Shown here one piece after another: positions 47,505-60,818 of a stretch of DNA of 62,000 bases. The stretch is from assembly GCF_001039355.2 (NCBI RefSeq), contig NW_019776068.1, positions 336,072 to 398,071 on the forward strand, read 5' to 3'. The notes beneath the pieces were generated by a model. It worked only from the letters and a program-made list of their open reading frames with translations. It did no database searches and was not told where the DNA came from. The DNA is from Lingula anatina. Taxonomy: Eukaryota > Brachiopoda > Lingulata > Lingulida > Lingulidae. Each line of letters starts with the position of its first letter. Within the stretch, counting starts at the first letter, position 1. A program made the position numbers and the translations under genes.

Positions 47505-48472
47505 AATTTGGACCACTTATAAAATTGAAATTTGAAACAAAAAGGGTGATCAGTGTGTCTACCAACCACGAGTGTGTGAAAGCTGCATCAAATACAAGAA
47601 ATTCAATGTGAGAAGCATTGCACTTTATTTTGGGGGGATAACAAGTACCAAGCAACAATATACAACAAAGCCCCTGAAATGATATACATTTACTGCCCAT
47701 TTTACTCGTGTTTTTACATAAATGTACAAGTTACTACAGTATCTAGCAATTAACAGCACAATCAACTTGGGAATTTTAACCATGCACAGTGCATAAACCC
47801 CATAGTAATATATATATATATATATATATATGATGCCCAAATTCAACATGGAGAATGTTTATACAATTGACTTTTGGAAATAATACATCCATTTAATAGA
47901 AAATATTTATTCAGAACTGTAATGGTGATGATGCCTGGTTTTTGCAGAGCGAAATAAGACAGCTATTCACAGCTTGGGTTTCTGAAATACAAAATGCCTC
48001 ATTACTTTTCATGCTTTTGTGCATGTTCAGAGTTCTCCCCTCCGAAAAATCTTGGTGGATGATTATACTGAAATCTAATACTTGCAAGAAAAATGTCTAA
48101 TTTGTAGTGAATTTTTCATATTTGGCATTGTTAAATAAAATCTGAGCACCATATTATGTGTGACTGAAGTTTAACCACTTGGAACTTAGCATTTCAATTA
48201 CTTAACATGATTTAATTAATGTTGATGGTTGATATGACAGCAGTAAATACGATTCATATTTATGCATCTAATAACTATGAACAAACATATCAATGTTAAC
48301 AAATTCACCTTAAACTGATTTTTCAGATATCAGTTATTGTATGAATCTATAGAATCCCAACATCTACATGACCTGTACCAAAACCACAAAGAGCCCCTGA
48401 CGACTCAAAATCTGTGTTTAACAAAATGTTGTGATATTATTTACCATTGGGTGTCTGTTTACATATTATTGC

Positions 48473-48506
<34 letters not shown>
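48473..48506. repeat. (AAT)n microsatellite
   Basis: About eleven AAT units, probably inside the ATP6V1C 3' untranslated region. Confidence 0.9.
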
Positions 48507-48510
<4 letters not shown>

Positions 48511-48708
48511 CACCCCAACATCTGTGAAAATAATTATCTACACTGCACTGTGCATTTGTCTGCTTTATTCTACATCATTCTCTCAATCTTTTAAATCCCA
48601 TTGCCGAATGCCTAAGTTCTCAAGATGTACTATTCACAGTCTTGTTATCACAAAGACAGGAAAAATGAAAGTAACTAGAGTATTGAAATATGGTACACCA
48701 AGTGAAGT

Positions 48709-51700
48709 TCAAAATTTGGCAACATCCAACATATCTACATTGATTTTGTAAAACACATAGGGATAATACTCTTGTGATGCTAGTCCTAATCCAGGGATGT
48801 CAATCTGAAAAGAGAAAGAAAAAATAATCTTTAGTGTAATGTCTCACAGATCATAATTTTTACTGAACACATGAGATGAATATCTTAACATCTATCCAAA
48901 TTGTGATTTCATCTTCACATCTTAAAGAAAGTAATGTACATTGAACACAAATGAAAGCATCTGCACCTCCCCCCCCCCCAAAAAAAAAAAAAAAAATGAT
49001 GCCAAAAGAGAAAAAAATGGATTCAAAAATAATTGATATTAAACTGATAATTTAATAACTGATATGAAAAGAGGGCTTTTTACCTCCTTTTCAGCTGTGT
49101 ATGCAGTGTTGTCTAGATGGGAATAAAGCTGATTGAGGACATCTCTTAACCTTTTCATGGTCTTTTTATAAGGGTGGAGCAGCATGGCTTGGAAGTTCAC
49201 TGGCAATCCATACCTGAAGGGAGGAAGCATTATACTTAGTCATGGTCTATCTGAATTATGTTATTGGTTGTATACAAATGTGTAACTTGTAAACCATGGT
49301 AACAGATGTAAATTTACTGAAATAAACCACACTCTGTGATATCATGTGACTATTTTAAAAAAAATGATGTCAAGTATTATGTTTTTATCTCCAATCATGA
49401 CATGAAACTGAATGTCAGAAAAAATAGGTTTGGAAAACTAGATGTTTCTTATACATGTATGCATGAATACCTCAAAACTGATTCCACAAACACTCTCAAA
49501 GCTTTGACATGGATCCATGCAGTGAATGCTTCACTGAAGTTCACCTTGAGCCATCTCACCAATGGGCCCTAAAATAGATTAATACATTATAATACTTGGA
49601 CTAACCAAAAATAAAAATGAAAATAAAAAACAAGTTATTTACATTACTTAAGCACAATATTATTTGCAACTGAAATATAGCACCTTGCTTTAGTCCAATA
49701 TACCCACACATCACACATTTCAAAATACATGCATGCTCTTAAGTAATACTTTAAACTTACAAACTGCCTCTTTTTATCAGCTTCTAGCTTCGAGATTTCA
49801 TTTTTGCCAGCCATCAGTTGTTCTTCATCATAAACAAAGTCTCTCACAATAAACCTAAACAGGCATAGGTATGCTGGATTATTCATCTTCATATTATCCT
49901 TTCTTTTGCATCAATAAACATAGACAACACCCATAAATTACTGGCACAAGTTTTATTAATTTTTAACGTAAATCAGTTTTAATGTTTAAAATATGTTCCA
50001 AAGTCTGCAAACTCAAAACAAACAATTACAAAGCTGTGACTACACCTTCACTTACTTGTGCTCCCTGCAGTGGTGCTTAAACTCGTCAACAACCCTCTTG
50101 AACAATGTCACAGTAAACAGGCCATACTCATTATCCTCAGCAAGTAAACTGGAAAAAACATGGAGTCATAAAATATATATCATTCAAGTTGTGCAGAACA
50201 AGATGAATCCTAGTGCTATACAAAAAGAGCCTTCTTTTATAAAACCTGAAGACCCTTTGCTATTCTTCCCTACCTGGTTGATCTAGGTACCACCATATCG
50301 GTCAAAGTTTCGTATTTCAGCTTCCATTCGGGGTAGAATTGTCTGAAATATAGAAATGTACAATATAACTGTTGATGTTTTAAATTCCCTTCATGCTTTT
50401 TGATGATAAAAACCAAGGTCCTTTAAGGTCTTTCTTTACAAAAATGGTATTGTTGTATTGAAATACCCCAGCCACAAACAAAACTACCAGAAATAACAGA
50501 AATTAGTAAAGCATTTGGAAGATAGATTTTGCCATACTTCCTCAGTTTCTCAAACAGAATACAATGACAAAGAACCCGAGATCTTTTAAACAGTCATTTA
50601 TATGTATCTGCAAGGTTATTTCAGAGAGATAAGTTTTGTACAAAGGATATTTCATTTTCCTTACACTTCTTAACCTCTTTCTATAATACAGGCAATATCC
50701 GAATGAAAATATATTTTCTTACTTTGGTACACAAACCACAACAGTCTGCAAATACTCTGAAGACAAAACAAAGTCCTCCTTCTTCACCATGTCACCTATG
50801 TTTCTGGTCAGAAGACTGCCGCTACAGAAATACAAAGAAAAGAGAAGGTTATTCTCATTCAATGTTGGGGTGTTTCTTTCAAAACTGAATGCAAATAAAA
50901 GATAGGTAAGCATTTAAAAAGCAACTTATATGAAAAAGCAACTTATATGGAGTCAAAAAATATATATCATTCAAGTTGTGCAGAACAAGATGAATCCCAG
51001 TGCTGTACAAAAATCAAATAAGAACTTAGCATATATGACAAGGCATTGTTGCACTTACGTAGCTTTCCTTTCTAATGACTGTAAATTTTGCTTGAGGTTG
51101 TTGTAGTTTGATGCTTTTGATTTCAAGTCCGAGTCAATCTGTGACACTTGCTGTTTGTTAAAAAAATGAATGAATATTGTAAGTTAAACTTTAATTAAAT
51201 ATATGTGTGTGTATGTGTGTGTGTCCGTGTGCATGTTTTAGTTTGCATTGAATTTTGATAACAAGATGAAGTTAATTAACATTTTGATTAGTTTCTTAAA
51301 GAGGCAAAAATGAATATAGATAACAGTATAAAAATTCTTACTATTGTAAACATGAATTACAATTTTCTTAATGGCACAAGACCTATACGTTTCACTCTTA
51401 AGAGAGGAACCAATGGCTTTTTCATATCAAACTGCAGTAAAATGTTATTTTACCTTGCTTATAATGTCAGCTATATTTTTCAGTGACTGTTTGATGGGGT
51501 ATTTAGCCATGTCCCATTGAAATCTGGTCAAATAGGTATTCAAGTCCACTAAAAGTAAATGCATTAAGGGAGAATAATAAGAACTGAATCTTACCATAAT
51601 TAACTCCCAATATTGGAACTTAATTAAATCAATTAATAGATTAATTAATAAACATATGAATGAATGAATGAATGAATGAATGAATGCTAATCTGCATATT

Positions 51701-52534
51701 GCATAACATATATGGTGCATGTATAATTTGTATGACATAAGTTTAAACCACTTACTCCCGTTAGCAAGCAGGTTTTCTTGAAGCTTATCACGTTGTTCTT
51801 CCAGAACATCTCCAAGGTACTGGGCAACCTTCCTGGCAATGCTGTAAGTACATTTCATCTGCATAAGTAGACCTAATGACTTTGTATAATATTCCAAAAC
51901 AGAAGAAACCTAATGGTTATTTTCCTACAAAGGCAAACCAAGTGCAACTTATTTGCATCTAAAGATTTTTACTTTGAAGTATCCAGTATATATAATTATA
52001 TAATTAAAAATTGCTCTGAGCCCTGACAAAGCTGATCCTACCCTTCACAAAAGGCATCCAGTTTCCCTAGATCATCTGACATACCAACCAAAACATCAAG
52101 AGTGCCAACCTTTGAAAATTGAAAACAATAATAATAATAATAATAATAAAACATACATTTGTATAAAAATGGAAGTTATATCTTGTGCATTTGGATAATC
52201 TTTTACACTCATTTTAGTCAAAAGATAAATCAAACAGTTAAGTGCCAGTTATAAGATTACTGATTACTAAGATTTTCGCCTTTGGAAACTTACAAATATA
52301 TCTCCTTCAGCTATGGCCTTTATATTGCAACATATAATGTCTGCACAGTGAACTGTTCTTTTTTATGCTACATTTCATTAAAATTCTACAACTGATATTG
52401 ACCTTTAAATCTGGAATGTTCAATTTGTAATTGACTGAAAGGTTTTGTTGCTGAGACACTTCATTATTGAGTTTTTCCCACGTCTGCTGACAGGTCTTCT
52501 CTCCTGGTGCAGAGATCAGCCAGTATTCTGTCAT
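48709..52534 (-). CDS. ATP6V1C1: V-type proton ATPase subunit C (12 coding exons, complete)
   Basis: Subunit C of the peripheral V1 sector, which bridges peripheral stalks and controls reversible V1/V0 assembly. Exons: 52534-52403, 52109-52042, 51841-51756, 51548-51454, 51150-51059, 50821-50723, 50342-50274, 50148-50056, 49854-49761, 49568-49471, 49213-49084, 48804-48709. Total 1152 nt, 383 residues (human C1 has 382). Human-like blocks run end to end: [118 protein letters not shown]. The ATG at 52534 matches the family start. Upstream codons in the same exon are 5' untranslated, and a separate leader exon with donor at 53096/53097 is likely. The C1 symbol reflects similarity; an invertebrate would normally have a single C gene. 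Confidence 0.97.
50161..50226. repeat. 65-bp direct repeat, intron copy 1
   Basis: Nearly identical to 50948-51012. Both contain 'CATTCAAGTTGTGCAGAACA'. The copies lie in two different introns of the V-ATPase gene. Confidence 0.9.
50948..51012. repeat. 65-bp direct repeat, intron copy 2
   Basis: Second copy of the 50161-50226 segment, with a few substitutions. Confidence 0.9.
51657..51686. repeat. (GAAT)n microsatellite
   Basis: About seven GAAT units in a V-ATPase intron. Confidence 0.92.
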
Positions 52535-53351
52535 CGTTAGATGGTGAGCTTTCACAATCCAATAAATATATCTGGGAAAAAAGTAGAAGAAAGGAAACAA
52601 CATAAAACATAGTCAGACTGGTTAGTTTGCAAAGGCGTCCTTGCATAGGCGTTAGTGCTGTTGACAAAAATGTAGGTAAAAGATTTGTTATCTAACTAAC
52701 CAACATTTTACAGTTATGAATGTCTGTATCTTTCATGCATTAGCATATAAAGTACATAACAGAAAACATTAATAGACGGCTAACGGCAGTAATGCCTAAA
52801 ACTTAGATCAGTCTCTCTTTTAAGTTATAATAATTAAGCGGAGAGAGACAACACAGGTAACAGCGTGTCGATGAAATATTCTTAATCTATTTCTGAGCTT
52901 GATAAAAACAGCATCTTCATAAAACTACAGTGTTATCTGCAAAACTAAGGGTATTAGCGTATAGTAGCAGTCAAAATATTACTGTCAGCATTGGAATCGA
53001 GTCGGCAACTCAGACAGGACGATGCCAACACAGTATCCGAATCGATATTCTTATTAAACGCAACATTTTAAATTTGTCAATCCCATAAAAACTTACCTAT
53101 GTTATCTACGGAATAGATGGGGACAGCGGAATAGTCCCTGGCCTCTTACTTTTAGGTAGATCTGGAGAAGTTAAGAAAATAAAATTTTCTAGATGTATCG
53201 GTCAGCCATTTTGACATTTCACGTGATACTCGTGACCTTGTGGCCTATTTAGCTAATGCGCATGGTTAAACTGTAGGTCACTTCCGCAAACAAAGACTGG
53301 TTGAGAATGAATGAGTACACTACATGATGCTTCTCTAACAAAGTTAGAGTC
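52535..53351. promoter_or_regulatory. Bidirectional ATP6V1C / kinase-like promoter and leader
   Basis: The minus-strand V-ATPase gene probably has a non-coding first exon at about 53097-53215 (donor CATAG|GTAAGT). The plus-strand kinase-like gene starts translating at 53352. Their transcription starts are therefore within roughly 150 bases of each other. No TATA box is evident. Confidence 0.55.
53219..53226. promoter_or_regulatory. CLEAR/E-box palindrome TCACGTGA
   Basis: A perfect 8-bp TCACGTGA, the core of the MiT/TFE (TFEB, MITF) lysosomal-gene element. It lies at the presumed start of the V-ATPase leader exon. In vertebrates V-ATPase subunit genes are classic targets of this element; activity here is inferred. 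Confidence 0.6.
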
Positions 53352-56300
53352 ATGGGCTGTAGCAGCAGCACAGGTTCAAATGCAGACGATGGAGGAGCAT
53401 ATAAACCAGACGTGAAAATGACTGTTGGTTCCCAGGTCCGATGGCAGGAAAAGTGCCCTCGTTTGATTTTCCTACTAGGTACGTACCAAAGCAGCGGTGG
53501 CACTGGAAGTAGATTGCTCTTGGCTGCTACTGCTAGTATTGCATTGCGCTATAGTAACTTGGCTTTAGAATAGACATTGCTTTTTAAAATAAATAATACT
53601 CGTCAGGAAAATAAAAATGCTCGTTCACACCTCCCAGTCAGTTTAAATTAGCAATGATGCATTATATGTAGTATTTCCATGTGTTCATTCCATCAGTCAA
53701 CTTCTTTCACTTAAGTATTAATTAATGATTGAATGTTGCTAATTAGTCATTGCAGTTTAATATAACTTATCCCAAGGCTAGTAGAGTTTAGATTCATTGT
53801 GCTGGTTAAAATGCTGATTTTTGGACTGTAATAGGTTCAAGTTTAATGTGTACAGTTCAGAACAAATATTCTAAATGATTAGATTTGTTAAAGATGATAT
53901 GCTTTAAATTCCATAGAAAAATATTGAAATAAGTTTTGAATTCTATAACAGTCATAGATCTATCTTTTTTATTTATTATTTCATAGTTTTCACTTCTGGT
54001 AATGGTTTTGGGTGGAACTGGTAACAGAGGAGGTTGGTTTGGAAAACAGTTTTTCACACAGATTTGAATTATCATTTATTTTGATAGAAAAAAAGAAGAG
54101 GGAGTGTGAGGAAATTTGTTTGGCTTTTAAATTGTCTTTCTTATCAGTTGTTATTTATTCATTTTTAATGAAGAAAGTTAACGGATGAAAAAAAAAAAAA
54201 ATAAAGTCAAAAATATAATGATAATGGTCAATCCAATATTTTTCAAAGGCAGATTTGATAAGCATAACATGTTGTATGTAGACATGGTTTTTATCCAAGA
54301 GACATTCATTAACTTTTGCATGGTGACAACTTTCAACTTAACAGTTCATTTATCCGGCTTATTACTCTTGATGCTGCCACTAATATTGCAATTTATTTTG
54401 AATCGATTTTTTTAGACCTGCTCCCAGTTATCCATACTAATGACTATCATCAGCAATAACAAATTACATACTATCATTACAACAGAGGCATTCATTGACT
54501 TTCTGTAGACTCTCAAATAGCTTGACTGATTGACCTTTTCAGCTCAGTTGGGACCTTGTGTTGATCTACACTTGTCTCTATTATTTTGTTTCTCTTGAGG
54601 TGAATAACAAGCAACTCAGGCTCCATCATAAGGCTAATTCAGTCATTAAAACTGATGTTGCTGAACTCGATTACTTAGGGTTTGTGAAGAACTAGACTGA
54701 CACCAACTGAAGATAACACTTACCAAAAGCACCAGACTTCTTATATAACATATACTTCCTTAATCATATTTAGGTAGTCAGAAGCACTGATTGTGAATTA
54801 AAAATTGGAAATGGGCATTTCTTTACAATGTCCATGTTTTAGTGCTTTAGACCATCTCCAAAAACAGTAAACTCAAAAATAATTATAACTTCCTAAGTGC
54901 CATGATTCACTATTTGAAGATGTGTTTCAAGCCTTTTGCAAAAAACATTTATGGTATATTTTTTCACCTTTGGAAAATTGGATATTTTTGGCACAGCAGA
55001 ACATTGATTTTAAAAAACCCTTATTTCAAGAGAGAATTGCAAGATAAATGATGAAGATCATATGGCTTGTTTCGGTAAATCTGCTATTGAGCCCATTGCC
55101 AATACAGGTGGTGATGCTTATAAATCCCAAGATTGTGTAACAGAAATAAATTAGTTTTTTATAGTGCCTTGGATAAGATTCTAAGGCTCCTGGGAGGTAA
55201 GGTGATGTGAAATTTCTTGCCTCACACTCAAACATCTTTTGTCCCCTTGATTTTTAGTCATAGTTCTCCCCAGCTCTGGTCAACTATCATAAAGTTTTAT
55301 GGATGTAAAACTAGAGAAAACATATTTGAGATGACTTGCAATAGCTTCATTCTGTTGAAATTGAATTTATACCAGAAGCTTTGTTGTGCATAATATGTCC
55401 ATTGTAACTGTAGGTTTTCAACCATATAGTGCATGAAATCTCATGCCATTAGCGCCCTGATGAATTGCCCATCAAATAATTTGACAATAATGCACACGCA
55501 AAATGGAAGTCATTGAAATATGCTGTAGAAGTAACAAATTGAATGTATGGATTTGGTTGAAAAATATATTATTTAAGCATGGCTTAGATATAGATTTTTC
55601 CCCATGGTGATAATGGTTTGCCTAAATCTTTAATGCTTTGATCACAAAGTCAGTTGACAGGTAATGAAAACAGAGACAATTATTATCAGGATAAATAGTT
55701 GCAAAGTATTTCAAATTTTATAAAGACAATACTTTTTTAAAGACTTACACAAGTGGAGAAATGCCATATTTCCTAGCAGATATAGAAGATGTGAGACCCA
55801 ACCTCCTGAGAGAGTCTAAAATTCATTAGGTTTCGTTTTTGCTCAAAGCAAGGAGGAGGTCGGTGATGGAAAAATAGGCTTTGTATTGTTGACAGCATGA
55901 AGACAGATACTGTTTAGTATCCAAACGCCACTGCCTCTGACTTTCAGATATTGTCACTCCTTATTTACTGTCTTAAATACATTCTTTTTGGTAATTGATA
56001 ATTCTTCAGTGTTCAGTGACTGTATTAATTAACATTTACACGCGTCATCTTATGGGTAACGTCATAATTGTGATTTTGGGGTAAAAACTGAAAAATCGGT
56101 TTCTCATATTTCTCTTTTACCTGAGCACCCACAATTACCATTTCAATGCCAATTTAATGACACTATTTAGTACTCCAAAACCCTGCCAGCAATTTTTTTA
56201 ATGTCTCATTTCAGATTTTATCGTTGGTAAAGCAATATAAAGCCTTTCTTTAATGAAAATATGTAATTAGGGGCTCATTACTCCATTACAAAAAACATTT

Positions 56301-57964
56301 AAACCAAAATGAGGGTACAGGATTGTAGCCCATTCACTCGTGGTCCCTTCTGCCAATTTTCGTGATAAAATCTTGTTCATGAATGAAGTTACGTCCCTTG
56401 CTATCTCACCTCAAAATAGATAGGTGTTAAATTGACGATGAAAGTTTTCAGTTGCCTATGCTTACACATTGCAATGAGAAATATAATCGCTGATATTTTA
56501 TATTTTCAAGGGTTTTTTCATTGTTTTAAATCAGCACAAAGATAGATGCATAATTGAATGATTAGATGCATGAAAAATCTCATTTTCGGTATCTGAATGA
56601 TAACAAAGGGTAGCAATATCCTTAACTAGTGCTGTTTACACCTGAAATAACTTATAGTCCTGATATTGTCCAAATTGGGTCATTTCCAGACAGCCTGTTT
56701 CCCAAAGGAACTTAGGGTTTGGATCTTACCTGAGACTGCCTTACTCAGGACTGAGGTGCCAGACTAAGTGAGGTTACGGAATGTTGAGCTTTTTGACTAA
56801 GAGTGTTGCTGGAATGATAGAAAAATGCCTTAAATCATTTTTGTTGGTTATCAAATAAATAAATAAATAAATAAATGCATTTGCACTATTGTATGTTTTC
56901 TAGTTGATTCGTTTAATTAACAGAGGGAAAATAATTTTAAGCTTTTTGGTTTGATGCAGGCAAAAACTGATAAACAGCAGAAAATTGCAGAAATCATTGC
57001 CCTGAAACTGAAAAAGTACATGAAATTTTTTTTGTCTTTAAACTGTTCTTAAGTATTATTTACTTGTGTTTTTTTAGTTAGTTAAATTTTTCTATTAAGG
57101 AAGAGTTTTTCAATGTTGAGAGTATGTAACTGCTTTATCACTGAAAAAAATTATGTCACAGGATGGAATGAAAACCTGATTGAATTGGGACATTATTTAA
57201 CCCACAATACCAGGATACAGTTATTTTCCAAATAAATAAATAAAATGTCAAAGAATACCCCTGTATTTGTGAAGACCTCAGTGTTCTTTATGGATACCAT
57301 ATTGACGGTTCATTGTGTATGTTATAGTATTAAATGTTCAGTGATAATCTAACTCATGCTTGATATATGACATTACTTTCCCATTACAGTAGTAACATTT
57401 GACCGTAATATGATCATTATAGAGCAGTTGTCATATGGAACCTTGTGATATAAAGTGGTGATTCAGGATGAGATTTTTCCACCAAAGTTCAGCTTATTGA
57501 TTCATGCGTTCATGTGGCATATTGGCTTTGTGGTTGAAAAAAATGTGTGACCCAAAAGCTCCCTTGGTAGTAATTGTGCATGCAGATAATATTATCCTCA
57601 TAATTCATTGATACACATTACTTATATATCATGAAAATTTTCAGTGTATCGGATATATTTTTATAGAGATATTATGTTTAGTTGTCAGTTTTTATTTTCA
57701 TAGTGAAATGAAAATGTCTATTTATTCATATATTATTGGTGTTTTTTTCTTCATTGTCAGTAACACAGGTAACAAAGTATGACAATACTGTTTGTGTTCT
57801 CAGGTGGACCTGGCTCAAAGAAAGGCTTTATAGTTGACAACCTGGTCCAGACTTTTGGCTTCAAGTTGGTTAGTCTGGAAGATCTCATTCTCTTGGAACT
57901 GCCAAAGAAACTCAAGATGACGAACCATGTGGATGGAATTGATGACATCAAGCAGATTGTCAGG
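53352..57964 (+). CDS. Adenylate kinase-like P-loop protein, 5' part (continues past window)
   Basis: Two coding exons are visible, 53352-53478 and 57804-57964, joined in matching phase (1 base + 2 bases) across a 4.3-kb intron. They encode 96 residues. The N-terminus MGCSSSTGSN is a strong myristoylation plus palmitoylation signal, as in the membrane-bound form of adenylate kinase 1. The junction creates IFLLGGPGSKKGFIVDN, a nucleoside monophosphate kinase P-loop in which the usual GGPGSGKGT has Lys in place of the third Gly and Phe in place of Thr. It continues FGFKLVSLEDLILLELPKKL, the expected NMP-binding helix region. The second exon ends at a good donor (CAGG|GTAAAT). The lid and C-terminal part must lie beyond 62000. 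Catalytic activity is uncertain given the altered P-loop. Confidence 0.8.
53479..57803 (+). other. Intron 1 of the kinase-like gene
   Basis: AT-rich intron, about 4.3 kb. It contains short AAAT repeats near 56850-56877 and 57231-57244, and A runs near 54188. The open frames inside are short and unsupported. Confidence 0.7.
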
Positions 57965-58409
57965 GTAAATTTATCTCCAAGTATATCTATCTTAAAAGAT
58001 ATTATTCAGAGCTTATTGAACATGTTGAACCAATATTGGTTACTCAAGAAAGCAGTTCTGATGAACCTCTTGAAATGATGGTATAAGACAATATGAATGC
58101 TTCATGTGATAATGATACTTCACAGCCATATGTGCATGCAATTGTTTGCCTGAGTGTCAGTGATCATTAGGATTTCAGTGCATGGAATTTCACTAAATTA
58201 ATCATGCTTATCATTTTTTTTCTGATTTTGCTTAGTGCATTATATAACACTTGCCAGCATATACAGCTATAGTTTTTATAATGGTGCCATATTCTGCCAA
58301 TGTTATCATTGCAGCAACAAAGTAAATATTTCACTATGTATGCAAAACATCATGTTTTATTTAATGTGTATATCAAAATGTAAATTATCATTCATCTAGT
58401 TGTAATGTT

Positions 58410-58720
58410 CAAAGACAAAAATATTAACTCTAATACTGGACTCTTACGTAGATCTGCTAGATGTTTTTGCATAGACTCCAATATTTTGTCTTGTATTACA
58501 AGGACATTTTCAGGGAACTGTCACTGCAGGTGACACTGCTGGTGGTATTGTAGTTGTCACATGGCAGTTGTCATTTCCAGCTACACCATGTGTGGGACCA
58601 GGCCCTGGTCATGTGACGACTGCAGTACCAGCAAATAAAAGACAAAATGCTGGAGTCTCTGCAAAACATTGAGCAGATCTGTATGAGTGTCCAGTATTAA
58701 AATTAATATTTTTGCCTTTG
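58410..58720. mobile_element. Foldback MITE, near-complete palindrome
   Basis: The left arm 58410-58492 begins CAAAGACAAAAATATTAA and ends TTTTGTCTT. The right arm 58639-58720 is its approximate reverse complement, ending TTAATATTTTTGCCTTTG. The interior also pairs: TGCTGGTGGTATTGTAGTTG near 58539 against CGACTGCAGTACCAGCA near 58616. The whole 310-bp unit could fold into one long hairpin. There is no coding capacity, and the target duplication is not clear. Confidence 0.85.
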
Positions 58721-60818
58721 ATTTAATGCGTATGTTTCTACCTTTTTACAGCAGGTGGCCTAGACAGCGCTTTCTCAGTGGACTGTATTTTCAGATGTTT
58801 TCTTCAATTCTGCCCCTGGGTAGAAGCTAGCTCTAGGCCAGTCTTGCTTCTTTTACCACTTTGAGATCTTTTGGGACAGCCAGCTTAATTTCCCCTTCCC
58901 CCACTTTGTTTTTTATATGATCTGGCCAATCTTTGTCCCCATTGTTTTGTATTTCATGACTGGGTAAATTTCACCTTCTTTTAGCTTTATCATCGGGAAG
59001 TAGACAGTCACCAATGCATTGAAAAACAGTCAAAGCAATAAACGAGTTAGTTAAAGAAAAGGCGACTTTGCAATATAACCCAGCCAGACCTAGAATATTG
59101 CCAAGGTTTGCAATTAAGCTTTCTACATCCCATAGTAGGTGTAAAACGGATGGTTCTGAACATTAGCGAAGTAAAGCAAAGCCAGTTTGTGCAGCATTGT
59201 TTGCATGCAAGGGTGGTGTGGGAGCCAATTAAAACAAAGGATAATCTGTTAGTCAATAACAGGATAGTGTTCTACTTTTAATGTAAAAATTCAAAGACAG
59301 TTCATATCATGCATAGCTTTAAACAGTATGGGTGTCAGATATTGCAACAAGAGCAACTTTTGGAAATGGCATTGCTCAGTTTGAAGAATGACAGAACTAC
59401 CTATCTATATAAATTGAAACAGTTTTTGTGATATGTTAGTAGTTATGTGTGGCAGTAGTATTGATTTGATGCCCAGGGCTGCTGGACATGCAATTTTGCC
59501 TGAATCCGATGAGTGGACAATTAACTGGCTTGTGACTTTACAGCTTATTTCAAGTGCACTATATAACAGCATTAAGTTTTCTAGGAACTGGTGTGGCTGA
59601 CGTGAACATTCCGTGATCACAATGCCATACTCAGACTGTTCTCTGAGTATTTTTAAATGAACATTGCTTTGGGGGAAGAAAGTTTATTTCAAAATGAAGA
59701 TAAATTGCCCTGTGTGGTATACATAATTTAATAATGGTAGAGGCACACAAGAAATATGGTTTTATTAAAGAAGGGAGATCTTTGGGGCGTAATCATGCAG
59801 GAAGTTAGGCCGTAGCAAATATGTCTTCTATCATTCAAATGTTATATAGCCGCTTGTATGTTGAATTGATTAATTATCAACATATCTTATGATTAATTTT
59901 AAAAAGTGTTGATAGTAAGCCATTAAGATGACTTAAAATTACAATCCATTTTTCTTACCATAATCTGAGCACACCAACCCTGAGGCTGTGACATTGGCTC
60001 TCAGATGCACAGTCCGTAAAAGTAATCTTTATAAATTGCCTAATCTTTTCTTTTTCTAAACAACAGATTTAAATGTTTGGAGCATTGTGATTTGTTACCA
60101 GGGATAACTCGACAAAAGGGAATATTTACCACATTCCTGTGGTCTCCACAGATTTGAAGAGGAAAATTGGTAGAGATACGGCTTTCCATTAATACATAGG
60201 ATATTAAAACATTATTCTCAGGTGTTTTGGTTGCTTTAGACCAGTGCATTAAGTATTAACTGGTTGCCTTAAGCATCAAATGTAGTTATATATAAATAAG
60301 CATGACCAAAGTGAACTGTAATGCATTACTTAAGCTCCATAACGCTTGACAATGTCCCTATGGCTTTTTGAATAGGAGGCAGTTTCCTGGAGGAAAGTAG
60401 TGAACAGACAATAGTGCTTATGTGAATAAGTAGGAAAAAGGTTGGCTGAAATATAAATCTGCTGGAGTAATGATACTTGGAGCTCTTTTGATAAGTAATC
60501 AATATATAGTGTCTTTATTATTGAAGACCTCCAACTGTAAGCCCATTATGACAATCCTCGGGTCTGATGCTTATTTTCACCTCTGTACCCACATACTTAT
60601 TCAATTCATTATACAGCTAGAAACAATTTTATTTGCATAATTCTAACATATTTTCCACAATAACTAGTAATAATTTGTTGTTTGCAGCTCTAACCTATTA
60701 TAAAATTGTCTTGACTCTATTAACAAACTATTAACAGCATTAACAAACTAGAAAAATGTCATCTAGAATCATGAAGTATTATGTATTAGTAATTACATCT
60801 AGATGAGTTTAACTTATT

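Larger units (their letters stand above)
46972..48708. other. Convergent 3' region between DNAAF1 and ATP6V1C
   Basis: This is presumed 3' untranslated sequence of both genes. AATAAA at 47499-47504 suits DNAAF1. TTTATT at 47624-47629, and another near 48560, suit the minus-strand V-ATPase gene. It contains one undetermined base at 47169, a short AT tract at 47811-47831 and an AAT repeat at 48473-48506. No gene is seen. Confidence 0.6.

Noticed and set aside
60040-60249. Short open frames in the last intron
   Set aside because: No motif, no splice support, and no match to the expected continuation of the adenylate-kinase-like protein.
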